A stretch of 64,000 nt of DNA from an uncultured Rhodocyclaceae bacterium (GCA_907163075.1 CAJQTY010000001.1:2976001-3040000); one strand, 5' to 3'; shown: positions 1 to 9,907, counted from the stretch's first letter. Program-made: numbers and translations. The notes: generated by a model not told the origin, from the sequence alone.

Positions 1-76
1 AAGCGCCAGTGCGCGGTGCGGGAATGCACGGCAAGGCTTGATGGCGGGGATCAGGCATGGGCCGCTTGGGCTGGCG

Positions 77-1924
77 CTATTGCCGCGTCAGTTGGGCGTA
101 GAGCCGAGGCAGGCGGACGGGCAGGTCTTCGGGTTTGCGGATGACGGTGTAGCCGGCCGGGCCGAAGATGTAGGGCAGGTAGGCGCCGCCTTCGCGGTCG
201 ACGGTCACGCAGAAGGGCTGCAGCCCGAGGCGGCGGGCTTCGTGGATGGCCATCCGGGTGTCTTCGATGCCGTAGCGGCTATCGTAGAGATCCAGATCGT
301 TCGGCTTGCCGTCGGAAATGAGCAGCAGCAGGCGGCGCGCCGCCTGCTGTTCGACGAGAATGCGCGAAGCCTGGCGCAGGGCGGCGCCCATCCGTGTGTA
401 GTAGCCCGGTTTGAGCGCCAGGATGCGACCGCGGGCCGGGGCGTTGTAGCGCGCCGAGAAATCCTTGATCAGGTGGAAGCGAACGTTGTGCCGCTTGAGC
501 GACGAGAAGCCGTAAAGGCCGAAGCGGTCGCCGGTGGTGCTCATCGCTTCGGCGAAGAGCAGCAGGCTTTCGCGGATGACGTCGATGATGCGGTGCGAAT
601 CGCTGACCCAGTTGTCGGTGGACAGCGAGAGGTCGGCCAGCAGCAGGCAGGCCAGGTCGCGTTCGCAGCGCGCCTGGGCGAGATAGGCGCCCTGGCCGGG
701 GGTCTGTCCGCTGCGGTGCTGGAAATTGCGGTCGGCGATGTTGCGCACGCAGTTGTCGAGGTCGAGTTCCGGCCCGTCCTGCTGAGCCTTGAGCCAGCGG
801 CGTGCCGGCGCCAGGGCGGCGAACTGCTGGCGCAGGCGCCGTGCGGTTTTCCTGAGCGCTTCCGGCAGTTCGGCGGGTGCGGCGTCGCCGGCGATCATCG
901 GCTGCAGGCGGCAATGGTCGGCGAGTAGCACGCCCTTGCGGTAGTCCCATTCGGGGAGCGGCAGGCCGGGGCCGACCGGGTTGTCGTCCTCGGCGGCTGA
1001 AGGCAGGTCGAGGTCGAACTTGACGCGCGAAACGCGGGTCTGCGTGTCGCGCGCGATCGAGAGCTGATCCATGTCCTTCGCCGCATCGGCATTTGGTTCG
1101 TCGTCGTCGTCGAAGGCGCGGTTGACACGCACGTACTCACCCCAGGAGAGCAGGCTTTCGGCACGGAAGACGAGCAGGAAGGGGCTGTCGTTCTTCGGCG
1201 TTTCGACCTGCTCGGCCTTGTGCGCCTGGTTTTTCACGGAATCGCTGCCGCCGCCTTCGCCGGCCGGGGCGTCGCCCGGCTGGGCATCGGTGCGCGCGGC
1301 AGCGAGCGGCGAACTCGCCAGCCACAGCGGGATCGGCTGCGGCGGACGCGATTCGCGGTGGAACAGCGGCGGTAACAGCTTGACGCTGCCCGGCTCGCGC
1401 AGCGCCTGGCGCAGCGCATTTTCCTGCATCGCCTCGTCGTCGCGCATGGCGTCCGGCGCGATTCGCGTGCGCAGGTGCGCCGCCAGCAGGCGCTCGTAGC
1501 GCGCCTTGAGGCCGGGGAAATGGCGCAGGGTGGCCAGCGTCGCGTACTGGTTGCGCGCGTGCCAGGGCAGTTGCGGCGCCTCATCGCAGGCCGCCAGCGC
1601 GGCCAGCCACAGGTAGAGGTCGCGATTGAGGGCGCGCTCCGGGAAAACGGCAATCTCCGGCGGCAGGCGCAGCGTTTCGGCGTCGAGCCGGGCCAGCGTC
1701 GCCTTGTCGCCGCTACCGGCGATGCGCTGCATCAGGCGGCGGTGCGCGCCGTGCGTCTCGGTGGTGGCCGCCGCCACTTTCAGTCCGGGGTCGCCGCCGA
1801 AGGCGCGGAAAAGGATGCCAGCGACCTTTTCGACATCCTTGAGCGCCACCGCCGCCTCGGGGAAATGCCCGCCGGCGGCTTTGGTCGCCCAGGAATGCCA
1901 GATCTTGCCGACAAACTCTTCCAT
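77..1924 (-). CDS. norD: NorD, vWA-domain activation protein of nitric oxide reductase
   Basis: A 615-residue cytoplasmic protein. NorD works with the MoxR-type ATPase NorQ to mature or activate the NorCB nitric oxide reductase, probably at the step that installs the non-haem iron. The N-terminal 400 residues are a helical region with an acidic stretch near 271-285. The C-terminal von Willebrand A domain starts near residue 425 and has an intact MIDAS motif DLSLS (431-435) and a later ISDGKPND motif. It is the last gene of the minus-strand nor cluster and is set apart from the preceding polyferredoxin gene by a 150-base gap holding a long inverted repeat. The start ATG at 1924 gives the usual family length. 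Identification is firm. Confidence 0.93.
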   Translation of the reverse strand: MEEFVGKIWHSWATKAAGGHFPEAAVALKDVEKVAGILFRAFGGDPGLKVAAATTETHGAHRRLMQRIAGSGDKATLARLDAETLRLPPEIAVFPERALNRDLYLWLAALAACDEAPQLPWHARNQYATLATLRHFPGLKARYERLLAAHLRTRIAPDAMRDDEAMQENALRQALREPGSVKLLPPLFHRESRPPQPIPLWLASSPLAAARTDAQPGDAPAGEGGGSDSVKNQAHKAEQVETPKNDSPFLLVFRAESLLSWGEYVRVNRAFDDDDEPNADAAKDMDQLSIARDTQTRVSRVKFDLDLPSAAEDDNPVGPGLPLPEWDYRKGVLLADHCRLQPMIAGDAAPAELPEALRKTARRLRQQFAALAPARRWLKAQQDGPELDLDNCVRNIADRNFQHRSGQTPGQGAYLAQARCERDLACLLLADLSLSTDNWVSDSHRIIDVIRESLLLFAEAMSTTGDRFGLYGFSSLKRHNVRFHLIKDFSARYNAPARGRILALKPGYYTRMGAALRQASRILVEQQAARRLLLLISDGKPNDLDLYDSRYGIEDTRMAIHEARRLGLQPFCVTVDREGGAYLPYIFGPAGYTVIRKPEDLPVRLPRLYAQLTRQ

Positions 1925-1966
1925 GATTCTTCCTGTTCAGAGAGTCAGGTGGAGGAAAACTCTTTC

Positions 1967-2063
1967 AACGCAGAGAGCGCTGAGACGCAGCGAACGCAGA
2001 GGGAAAGTCATTGCGATCATTTCGTCTTTCTCCGCGCCCTCTGCGTCTCTGCGCTCTCTGCGT
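1967..2063. repeat. Imperfect inverted repeat between polyferredoxin gene and norD
   Basis: The left arm starts CGCAGAGAGCGC and the right arm ends GCGCTCTCTGCG. The arms are near-perfect complements over about 26 bases, except for a 9-base insertion in the left arm, and are separated by about 30 bases. The motif is built of CGCAGAG units, a type of intergenic repeat I associate with Rhodocyclales genomes. It could fold into a long hairpin in the nor transcript and attenuate norD or protect the upstream mRNA. No T-run follows, so it is not a standard terminator. Confidence 0.7.
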
Positions 2064-2073
2064 CGAAGGCGGC

Positions 2074-3072
2074 TCACGGCGCTCGCTCCCCGCCTTCGTC
2101 CTCAGTCGCTCCCAGTTGCCGTAAACGCTTTAGCGTCGCGGCGTTGAACCCGGCCTCGTTCTGGCGGGCCGCTTCGCCGCTGACCCACGTCAGCAGCGCG
2201 CCCTGCGGCTTGTCGCGATTGGCTGTTGCGCAGGCCGACAGGCACTGGCCGCACTGGGTGCAGGCGAACATCCAGCGTTTGACGTTGCGCGGTTTCAGGC
2301 GCATCGGGCAGATGGCGTCGCAGGCGCTGGTCTTGCCGCCAACGCAATCGGCGCAATCGTTGAGGCGTTCGCGGTCAAAGCCGACGACCATGGCCTTCTT
2401 GTTGCCGATCCAGGCGATGCTCTGCCAGATGCCGATGGCGCAGGCGTAGCGGCAGAAGAGATGGCGGGCGAAGAGAAATTCGCAGCTCAGTAGCGTCGTC
2501 GCGACGCCGAGAAAGATCACTTCGTACTTGTGCAGGCTGAAGTCCAGCAGTCCGCCATAGACCTGCAAGGGCGGCATCAGGTAGGTGAGAAAGACGACGG
2601 CCCAGGCCAGGGCAAAAACGATGGCAGATGGCACGACGAGCAGCCAGTAGCGCGCATCGCGCACGGCCGGCGTGCCATCCGCTTCCCACGGGGCGGTGGT
2701 TTTCTTGTCCCAGATCGAGTGTTTCCCGGTGGCGCGCAGCATCAGCCGGTTGATCGTTTCGACCACCGAGAAGTGCGGGCAGAGCCAGCCGCAGTACAGC
2801 CGCCCCCACTTCCAGGCGACAGCCAGCACCAGGGCGAGCGCGCCGAGCAGGGGCAGGAAGATGTAGAGCAGCACGTTGCCGGCGGCGGTCAGCGGCGAGA
2901 CGTTGCCGGCCATGAAGTCGTCGATGCCGACGTGCCATTCGAAGGTCAGGAAGTAGGCGTGCGCCTGCGTCAGGTCGTAGCGCAGCAGGTCGAAAATCGG
3001 CGTGATGGTGAACAGCACGAAGAAGCCCATCTGCGTCAGCAGGCGACTGCGCTGAACGGTCGCCTGCTTCAC
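2074..3072 (-). CDS. Membrane 4Fe-4S polyferredoxin (NapH/CcoG-like) in the nor cluster
   Basis: A 332-residue membrane iron-sulfur protein. The start is taken as GTG at 3072, overlapping the upstream stop by four bases (GTGA); the frame stays open further 5', but that part lies inside the upstream gene. Several membrane segments carry the cysteine motifs YCGWLCP and FCRYACAIG, typical of the NosR/NapH/CcoG/RdxA group. A C-terminal soluble part has two ferredoxin-like clusters: CADCVGG...CDAICP and CTQCGQCLSAC, the second lacking the usual proline after the last cysteine. By family it could pass electrons from the quinone pool or help assemble a metal centre. Its place between norQ and norD suggests a role in NO reductase function, but this is inference. 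Confidence 0.8.
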   Translation of the reverse strand: MKQATVQRSRLLTQMGFFVLFTITPIFDLLRYDLTQAHAYFLTFEWHVGIDDFMAGNVSPLTAAGNVLLYIFLPLLGALALVLAVAWKWGRLYCGWLCPHFSVVETINRLMLRATGKHSIWDKKTTAPWEADGTPAVRDARYWLLVVPSAIVFALAWAVVFLTYLMPPLQVYGGLLDFSLHKYEVIFLGVATTLLSCEFLFARHLFCRYACAIGIWQSIAWIGNKKAMVVGFDRERLNDCADCVGGKTSACDAICPMRLKPRNVKRWMFACTQCGQCLSACATANRDKPQGALLTWVSGEAARQNEAGFNAATLKRLRQLGATEDEGGERAP

Positions 3073-3479
3073 CGGGAGTCGAGCCGCGGGCCGAGCAGCG
3101 GGTAGCGGAAGGGTTTGCCGGCCATGGCGCGCGCCAGCCCGAGCATGCCGCAGACGACCAGTGTCGAATGCACGCAGGTGAAGTACATGATGACCAGCAC
3201 CCAAGTCCAGCCCCACTGCAGCCCGCCGAGGGCGACGAAGGCGGCGGTGAACACGCTGATCAGCGCACCGCCCCAGAGGCTGACGAAAAAGGTTTGCCGC
3301 AGGTGGTTGCGCGCCAGCAGCGGGGCGTCCGGATGTTTGCGCCAGAGCCAGAACAGCGCGGCAAAGGCGAGGCCGGGCAGGATCAGCAGGTTGGCCAGGT
3401 AGAGCGCTTCGGCGATGACCGCTAGCCCCTGTCCCGGTTCCTGCTGCTCGGTGCGGTGGCGGTTTTCGTTCATGCTCAT
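3069..3479 (-). CDS. Small multi-pass membrane protein of the nor cluster
   Basis: A 136-residue protein with a polar N-terminus (about 20 residues) and three probable membrane helices near residues 25-45, 65-87 and 92-113. The layout recalls small DUF4870/Tic20-like membrane proteins, but no family is recognised with confidence. It is coupled on both sides: its ATG overlaps the norQ stop (ATGA) and its own stop overlaps the GTG of the polyferredoxin gene. A second in-frame ATG lies two codons downstream. Co-translation with norQ and the polyferredoxin suggests that the two membrane proteins act together in NO reductase maturation or electron supply. Confidence 0.75.
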   Translation of the reverse strand: MSMNENRHRTEQQEPGQGLAVIAEALYLANLLILPGLAFAALFWLWRKHPDAPLLARNHLRQTFFVSLWGGALISVFTAAFVALGGLQWGWTWVLVIMYFTCVHSTLVVCGMLGLARAMAGKPFRYPLLGPRLDSR

Positions 3480-4282
3480 TGCCCGAAGGTGGCGCTGACG
3501 ATTTCGAGCAGCGCCTCGCTCGTTTCGAGGTCGTCGGTCAGGCTCTCGACAAGCGTGGCGCGACAGGCTTCGAGCGGGTGCAGGCCGGCCTTGATCAGCG
3601 TCGCGGCATAGACCAGCAGGCGCGTCGAGGCGACTTCCTCAAGGTCCCTGTCCTTAAGCGCGCGCAGGGATCGGCCGATGGCCACCAGGCGCCTGGCGGC
3701 GTCGGCGTCGATTCCTGTTTCTCCGATCAGGATGGCTTCCTCGCGCGCCGCCGAGGGGAAGTCGAAACGCAGCGACACGAAGCGCTGGCGGGTCGAGGGC
3801 TTGAGCCCCTTCATCAGGTTTTGGTAGCCGGGATTGTAGGAGACGATCAGCATGAAAGCGGGTGGCGCCTCGATCAGTTCGCCGGTGCGTTCGATCGGCA
3901 GCACGCGGCGGTCGTCGGCCAGCGGGTGGAGGACGACCGTGGTGTCCTTGCGCGCCTCGACCACTTCGTCCAGATAGCAGATGCCGCCTTCGCGCACGGC
4001 GCGCGTGAGCGGACCATCCGACCAGTAGGTGGCGCCGTCGCCGATCAGGTGGCGGCCGACGAGGTCGGCGGCGGTGAGATCGTCATGGCAGGCCACGGTG
4101 TAGAGCGGCAGGCCAAGCCTGGCGGCCATGTAGGAGACGAAGCGCGTCTTGCCGCAGCCGGTCGGCCCCTTGATGAGCAGCGGCAGGCGATTCTTCCAGG
4201 CGTATTCGAAAATCTCGATTTCGTTGCCGGTGGCGTCGTAGAAGGGTAGCCCGCGCGCCATGTGCTGTGTCTTGGTGTCCAT
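3476..4282 (-). CDS. norQ: NorQ, MoxR-type AAA+ ATPase
   Basis: A 268-residue AAA+ ATPase of the NorQ/CbbQ group, partner of the vWA protein NorD in activating nitric oxide reductase. It shows a Walker A motif GPTGCGKT (about residues 34-41), a Walker B motif CYLDEVVEA, and the YNPGYQN and LKPSTRQRF motifs of the sensor and arginine-finger region typical of NorQ/CbbQ. The start ATG at 4282 gives the normal family length; the open frame continues upstream but overlaps norF. It lies five bases after norF and overlaps the next gene by four bases. norQ and norD are in the same transcription unit but separated by two membrane-protein genes, an uncommon order. Confidence 0.94.
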   Translation of the reverse strand: MDTKTQHMARGLPFYDATGNEIEIFEYAWKNRLPLLIKGPTGCGKTRFVSYMAARLGLPLYTVACHDDLTAADLVGRHLIGDGATYWSDGPLTRAVREGGICYLDEVVEARKDTTVVLHPLADDRRVLPIERTGELIEAPPAFMLIVSYNPGYQNLMKGLKPSTRQRFVSLRFDFPSAAREEAILIGETGIDADAARRLVAIGRSLRALKDRDLEEVASTRLLVYAATLIKAGLHPLEACRATLVESLTDDLETSEALLEIVSATFGQ

Positions 4283-4287
4283 GAGGT

Positions 4288-4560
4288 TCAGCGAAGTCCT
4301 GTCCAGTAAGCGAGGGCGATCATCGAGAGCACGAAGGCCAGCCAGCCGACGATGAGCAGTTTCCACATTCTCGGCGCGTGGCGCAATTCCATGAAGTCGT
4401 AGATGACCAGGACGCCCTTGACCAGGGCCAGTCCGAGCATGAGGAAGGCGGCCGGCACGCTGGCGCTCTCCGCCATGCCGCTTTCGCCCAGCCACCAGGT
4501 AAGGCCGGTGGCCAGCAGAAGGAGGATCCAGGCGCGGTTTGCCGCAGTGTAGTAGCTCAT
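4288..4560 (-). CDS. norF: NorF, small cytochrome oxidase subunit IV-like membrane protein
   Basis: A 90-residue membrane protein with three predicted helices, resembling prokaryotic cytochrome c oxidase subunit IV and the NorF protein found next to NorE in denitrifiers. The motif VIYDFMELRHAP in the loop after the second helix is characteristic. The start ATG at 4560 is preferred because the open frame upstream runs into norE, which ends at 4572. NorF is not catalytic; with NorE it supports full NO reductase activity in some organisms. It sits between norE and norQ in one operon. Confidence 0.85.
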   Translation of the reverse strand: MSYYTAANRAWILLLLATGLTWWLGESGMAESASVPAAFLMLGLALVKGVLVIYDFMELRHAPRMWKLLIVGWLAFVLSMIALAYWTGLR

Positions 4561-4571
4561 TTTCGCTATCC

Positions 4572-5213
4572 TCAGCGCATGACGTAAACCAGCGGAAACA
4601 GAATGATCCATAGCAGATCGACCATGTGCCAGTAGGCGCCGCCGCTTTCCAGGACGTGATACGCGTCGCGGCCGTAGGCGCCGCGCCAGGTATTGGCCAG
4701 CAGCACGCCGAGAATCACCAGGCCGAGGATGACGTGCATGAAGTGGAAGAAGGTCAGCGAGATATAGAACATGTAGAAGGTGTTGGTCGACAGCGTGATT
4801 CCGGCGTCGAACTTGGCGGCGTACTCGAATACCTTGACGACCAGGAAGCCGAAGCCCCCGAGCATCGCCGCCGCCAGCCAGCGCACACCGCCGGCCTTGT
4901 CGTCCCGCTTGACGGCCTGAATGGCGCGCACGACGAACCAGCTGCTGGTGACCAGCAGCAGCGTATTGATGGCACCCGCGTTGAGATCCAGCGTCAGTTG
5001 CGAGGCGTTGAACAAGGCGACGTCGCGCGCACGCGCAAAGGCGTAGGACAGGAAGAAGACGGCAAAGGCCAGCAACTCGGCGAGAATGAAGAACCAGACG
5101 GCCAGGTCGCCGGGCAGGCGTCGCCGGCTGGCGCCCGAATCCTCTGTGGGAAAGGCGGGTTGCGGAGCGTTCACGGGCCCGCTGGCAGGGCTGGCAGGGC
5201 TGGCAGTCGACAT
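4572..5213 (-). CDS. norE: NorE, cytochrome oxidase subunit III-like protein
   Basis: A 213-residue membrane protein of the haem-copper oxidase subunit III family. After an Ala/Pro-rich tail of about 30 residues there are five hydrophobic segments. Typical motifs are LPGDLAVWFFILAEL, FEYAAKF, and the last-helix region GGAYWHMVDLLWIILFP. In denitrifiers NorE accompanies NorCB and improves activity without being catalytic. It is the first gene of the second nor transcription unit; a good ribosome site (AAGGA, seven bases before ATG) precedes it, and an FNR/DNR-type promoter lies at 5243-5283. Confidence 0.9.
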   Translation of the reverse strand: MSTASPASPASGPVNAPQPAFPTEDSGASRRRLPGDLAVWFFILAELLAFAVFFLSYAFARARDVALFNASQLTLDLNAGAINTLLLVTSSWFVVRAIQAVKRDDKAGGVRWLAAAMLGGFGFLVVKVFEYAAKFDAGITLSTNTFYMFYISLTFFHFMHVILGLVILGVLLANTWRGAYGRDAYHVLESGGAYWHMVDLLWIILFPLVYVMR

Positions 5214-5242
5214 TGAAACATCCTTCCGGGGCGATCGGGACG

Positions 5243-5283
5243 AGTATAGTCGACTAATTTACTCAAACATTGATACAGATTAA
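5243..5283 (-). promoter_or_regulatory. FNR/DNR-type promoter of the norEFQ operon
   Basis: Read on the minus strand, the palindrome TTAATCTGTATCAA (5270-5283) matches the FNR/DNR consensus TTGAT-N4-ATCAA, with a perfect downstream half. A -10 box TATACT lies at 5243-5248, which puts the start point near 5236 and the palindrome centre close to -41.5. That is the class II activator position. An anaerobic or NO-responsive Crp/Fnr regulator is therefore the likely activator. Confidence 0.7.
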
Positions 5284-5300
5284 ACCGCGCAAAAAAATAT

Positions 5301-5323
5301 GGCACCGACCTGGGGTCGGTGCC
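5301..5323 (-). terminator. Intrinsic terminator after norB
   Basis: A perfect 10-base stem, GGCACCGACC against GGTCGGTGCC, with a three-base loop. On the minus strand it is followed by ATATTTTTTT. It lies about 75 bases after the norB stop and just upstream of the norE promoter, so norCB and norEFQ form separate transcription units. Confidence 0.85.
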
Positions 5324-5398
5324 AAAAAGTCTAACGAGGTTCACAACGAATTAATATTACCCGACTGTGCTCTTGGAGTCTTGCGCTTTATTTACATT

Positions 5399-6790
<1,392 letters not shown>

Positions 6791-7222
6791 TCAGCCCTGG
6801 ACGTTGGGCGGCCAGTTGGCGTCGTTGATCGTATTGACGTGTTCCAGGAAGGCGGCGATGGCGTCCAGTTCCTCCTCCGTCAGGTTGAACTGCGGCATGC
6901 TGCGGCGGCCCGGGATACCTTCGACCGGGCGACTCTGGATGAAGGCCTTGACCGCCTCCTTGCTGCCCAGGCGGGCGACGACGTTGGCCAGTTCGGGAGC
7001 GAAATAGGCGCCTTCGCCCATCAGCGTGTGGCAGCCGACGCAGTTGCGGGTCTCCCAGATATGCTTCCCGGCGGCGACTTGCGGGGTGATGTTCTGCCGC
7101 ATGTCGCGTTTCGGGTATTGCTGTATGGTGTCGAAGGTGAGCGCCAGGAACAGGAAGAAGAAAAATGCCGTTCCCCCGAAGAAAATATTGCGCGCCATCG
7201 ACTTTGAAAAAGCGCCACTCAT
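6791..7222 (-). CDS. norC: Nitric oxide reductase cytochrome c subunit NorC
   Basis: A 143-residue membrane-anchored monohaem cytochrome c, which feeds electrons to NorB from the periplasm. It has one N-terminal membrane helix (about residues 10-30), then a single haem site NCVGCH near residue 60. A distal methionine is likely in the RRSMPQFNLTEEE segment, which is conserved in NorC. The ATG at 7222 is chosen because GGAGG lies seven bases upstream and the length fits the family; the longer open frame upstream covers the promoter. First gene of the norCB unit. Confidence 0.96.
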   Translation of the reverse strand: MSGAFSKSMARNIFFGGTAFFFFLFLALTFDTIQQYPKRDMRQNITPQVAAGKHIWETRNCVGCHTLMGEGAYFAPELANVVARLGSKEAVKAFIQSRPVEGIPGRRSMPQFNLTEEELDAIAAFLEHVNTINDANWPPNVQG

Positions 7223-7262
7223 GGAAATACCCTCCATTGTTGTAGAAAAATGATACCTGCCC

Positions 7263-7303
7263 ATTATCGACAGCCGCTGCGCCGCAACATTGATGTAGGT
7301 TAA
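7263..7303 (-). promoter_or_regulatory. FNR/DNR-type promoter of norCB
   Basis: On the minus strand, TTAACCTACATCAA (7290-7303) matches TTGAT-N4-ATCAA with a perfect downstream half. A -10 box GATAAT lies at 7263-7268, placing the start near 7256 and the palindrome centre near -40.5. The arrangement is the same as that upstream of norE, so one Crp/Fnr-type activator probably controls both nor units. Confidence 0.7.
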
Positions 7304-7444
7304 AAACCAGCGGGATAGCCGCGCGCCTTGAGCCAAGGCCGTTGCCCGATCGCCACCCGTTCGGCCGGTACGCATTGCCACATCCGCCGCCGCGCGGGAT
7401 ACTGGCGGGCGTGTGCCCTTGCCGGCCGTTCTCCGGAGTCCGTT

Positions 7445-7885
7445 GTGCGCTTCTTCCTACGCTGTTTCTTCGCCTGTCCCGGCCTGGCCTTGCTGCTCGC
7501 CGTCTCGGCTCACGCCGGGCAGGTCGTCTGTTACTACACCTACGGCGGCGAAACGAAGCCGCTGGTGGCGCGGCCGGTGTCGTCGCCCTACGCCGTCAAG
7601 AGTGTTCAGGTCGGTTCCTACTTCCAGTTCCGCGTCGTCTTCCAGGACCAGCCGGCCGACATCGCGTCGGTCAAGGTCTACACCTACGCCGACCGCGATG
7701 ACGGCCCGGTGCTCATTCACCAGGCGACCTACCGCTATCCGCCGGCGCCCCAGGGTGCCGCGTCCTATGGCTTCAGCGGCCTGCACGCGGTGTACGAACC
7801 GCGGCGTGACGGCGAACTGCAGTACTGGTGCGAAATGGCGCCGACCGGCGCACGCCGGAAATCCGCAGCGCAGGTGGCGCGATGA
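7445..7885 (+). CDS. Secreted protein of unknown function
   Basis: A 146-residue protein with a probable signal peptide (FFLRCFFACPGLALLLAVSAHAG), so it is likely periplasmic. The GTG at 7445 is chosen as start because GGAG lies six bases upstream and the signal peptide begins there; the frame is open further 5' without a ribosome site. Two cysteines in the mature part (VVCYYTYGG and YWCEMAP) could form a disulfide. No domain is recognised. Its stop overlaps the ATG of the next gene (ATGA), so it is co-expressed with the CapA-like phosphatase. It may be absent outside close relatives. Confidence 0.75.
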   Translation: MRFFLRCFFACPGLALLLAVSAHAGQVVCYYTYGGETKPLVARPVSSPYAVKSVQVGSYFQFRVVFQDQPADIASVKVYTYADRDDGPVLIHQATYRYPPAPQGAASYGFSGLHAVYEPRRDGELQYWCEMAPTGARRKSAAQVAR

Positions 7886-8844
7886 AGCGCTTGCTGCTGG
7901 CGCTGTGCGCCGCGCTCGGTCTTTCCTCCGTCCTCGCCGAACCGGTGCGACTGGTTTTCGTCGGCGATGTCATGCTCGACGACGGGCCGGGGCGGGTGAT
8001 CGCCTCAGGGCGCGATCCGCTGGCGCCGTTTGCCGCGCAGTTGCGCGATGCCGACTTCACCATCGGCAACCTGGAATGCCCGATCGCCACGGTCGGCCAG
8101 CCGCTCGACAGCAAGATTTTTTCCTTCCGCGCCGACCCGCGCGTGCTACCGCTGCTCAAGGGGCGCTTCGATGCGCTGGCGGTGGCCAACAATCATTCGG
8201 GCGATTACGGCAAGGCGGCCTTTGTCGAAACCTTGAGCCACCTCGATCAGGCCGGCATCCGCCATTTTGGCGGCGGCCGCGACCTGGCCAGCGCGCACGC
8301 GCCGCTGTGGATCGAACGGCAGGGTCTACGCATCGCCGTGCTCGGCTACAACGAGTTCAAGCCCCGCTCCTTCGAGGCTGGCGCCGATTACCCCGGCATC
8401 GCCTGGAGCGAAGACAGCCACGTAATCAGCGACATCCGCGCCGCCCGTGCCGCCGGCGCCGATCTGGTGATCCCGTTCATGCACTGGGGCTGGGAGCGCG
8501 AACCCGAGCCGAGCGAGCGTCAGCGGCAACTGGCGCGGAGCATGATCGACGCCGGCGCCGACGTCGTCATCGGCGGGCATCCGCACGTGACGCAGGGCGC
8601 CGAGTACTACCGCGGCAAGCTGATCGTCTACAGTCTCGGAAACTTTGTCTTCGACGGCTTTGAACTGGCGGCGGCCAAGCGCGGCTGGTTGTTGCGCCTG
8701 ACGCTTGACCGCCAGGGGCTGCTCGCCTGGGAGACGGCCGCCGCGCAGATGGATGATGAGGGAACGCCGCACCCGCTGCCGGGAGAACCGACGCCCTGCG
8801 GCAAACGCGGCGACACGCGCGTGCGCCAGTGCGCCAACCCGTGA
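7882..8844 (+). CDS. CapA-family metallophosphatase-like protein
   Basis: A 320-residue secreted protein with an N-terminal signal peptide ending near SVLA-EP. It belongs to the PGA_cap/CapA family, calcineurin-like metallophosphoesterase relatives linked to poly-gamma-glutamate synthesis. Motifs seen are FVGDVMLDDG at the start of the fold, IGNLECPI, VANNHSGDYG, PFMHWGWE and GGHPHVTQG. No other capsule gene is nearby, so a role in poly-gamma-glutamate production is doubtful; other phosphatase or cell-envelope roles are as likely. It is translationally coupled to the secreted protein upstream and converges with guaC. Confidence 0.85.
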   Translation: MKRLLLALCAALGLSSVLAEPVRLVFVGDVMLDDGPGRVIASGRDPLAPFAAQLRDADFTIGNLECPIATVGQPLDSKIFSFRADPRVLPLLKGRFDALAVANNHSGDYGKAAFVETLSHLDQAGIRHFGGGRDLASAHAPLWIERQGLRIAVLGYNEFKPRSFEAGADYPGIAWSEDSHVISDIRAARAAGADLVIPFMHWGWEREPEPSERQRQLARSMIDAGADVVIGGHPHVTQGAEYYRGKLIVYSLGNFVFDGFELAAAKRGWLLRLTLDRQGLLAWETAAAQMDDEGTPHPLPGEPTPCGKRGDTRVRQCANP

Positions 8845-8866
8845 AGCCGGCCGGCCGGGGCCGTTT

Positions 8867-9907
8867 TCAGGACTGCCCGAAAATCTCGTTCAACTGCTGG
8901 CTGACGCGGATGAAGGTCGTGCGTTTCGACAATTCCTTGAGCTGACGTGCGCCAACGTAGGTGCACGCCGAACGCACGCCGCCGAGAATGTCCTTCAGCG
9001 TCTTTTCCACCGGACCGCGATAGTCGAGCAGAACCTCCTTGCCTTCCGAAGCGCGGTACTCGGCGACGCCGCCGGAGTATTTTTCCATCGCTTCTCGCGA
9101 GCTCATGCCGTAGAAACGCATCTTCAGCACGCCGTCCTTTTCTACGATGTCGGAACCGCATTCATCGTGCCCGGCCAGCATGCCGCCGAGCATCACGAAA
9201 TCGGCGCCGGCGCCGAAGGCCTTGGCCAGGTCGCCCGGCGACGTGCAGCCGCCATCGGCGCAGATCAGCCCGTGCAGGCCGTGCGCCGCATCGGCGCACT
9301 CGATGATCGCCGAGAGCTGCGGGTAACCGACGCCGGACATCTTGCGCGTGGTGCACACCGAGCCGGGGCCGATACCGACCTTGACGATGTCGACGCCGTC
9401 GAGAATCAGTTCTTCGGTCATTTCGCCGGTGACCACGTTGCCGGCCATGATCGTGATCGCGGGGAAGGCCTTGCGCAGCTTGTGGACGAAGCCGATGAAG
9501 GCCTTGGTGTAGCCGTTGGCGACATCGACGCAGACGTTCTGGATGCGGTCGCCGGCCTGTTCCTTGACGCGGCAGAACTTGTCGTAGTCGGGCTGGGTGA
9601 TTCCCATCGAATAGAACGCGGGCGGCGATTCCGGCTGCTCGCCGAAGAAAGCGAGCAGTTCGGCGTCGTCGTAATGTTTGTGCAGCGCCGCGGAAAGTTT
9701 GTGCCTGGCCAGCACGCGCGCCATCTGGAAGGTTCCGGTGGCGTCCATGTTGGCGGCGATGATGGGGATTCCGTGGTATTTGTGTTGCGAATGCAGAAAA
9801 ACGAAATCGCGCGAGATGTCGACCTCGGACCGAGAAGTCAGCGTCGAACGCTTGGGGCGAATGAGGACGTCTTTGAAGTCAAGCTTCAGATCCTGTTCAA
9901 TGCGCAT
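8867..9907 (-). CDS. guaC: GMP reductase
   Basis: A 346-residue cytoplasmic enzyme of the IMP dehydrogenase/GMP reductase family. It converts GMP to IMP with NADPH and so returns guanine nucleotides to the adenine branch. It lacks the CBS domains of GuaB. Visible motifs are [12 protein letters not shown] near the N-terminus, the catalytic loop [20 protein letters not shown] with its active-site cysteine, and the phosphate-binding [12 protein letters not shown]. The MSSREAM segment follows, as in bacterial GuaC. Length and sequence fit the short GuaC type. Single gene, convergent with the CapA-like gene. Confidence 0.95.
   Translation of the reverse strand: MRIEQDLKLDFKDVLIRPKRSTLTSRSEVDISRDFVFLHSQHKYHGIPIIAANMDATGTFQMARVLARHKLSAALHKHYDDAELLAFFGEQPESPPAFYSMGITQPDYDKFCRVKEQAGDRIQNVCVDVANGYTKAFIGFVHKLRKAFPAITIMAGNVVTGEMTEELILDGVDIVKVGIGPGSVCTTRKMSGVGYPQLSAIIECADAAHGLHGLICADGGCTSPGDLAKAFGAGADFVMLGGMLAGHDECGSDIVEKDGVLKMRFYGMSSREAMEKYSGGVAEYRASEGKEVLLDYRGPVEKTLKDILGGVRSACTYVGARQLKELSKRTTFIRVSQQLNEIFGQS

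Noticed and set aside
3069-3216. Longer start for the polyferredoxin gene
   Set aside because: The extra 48 codons lie within the upstream coupled gene and give a low-complexity basic peptide; the GTGA overlap fits better.
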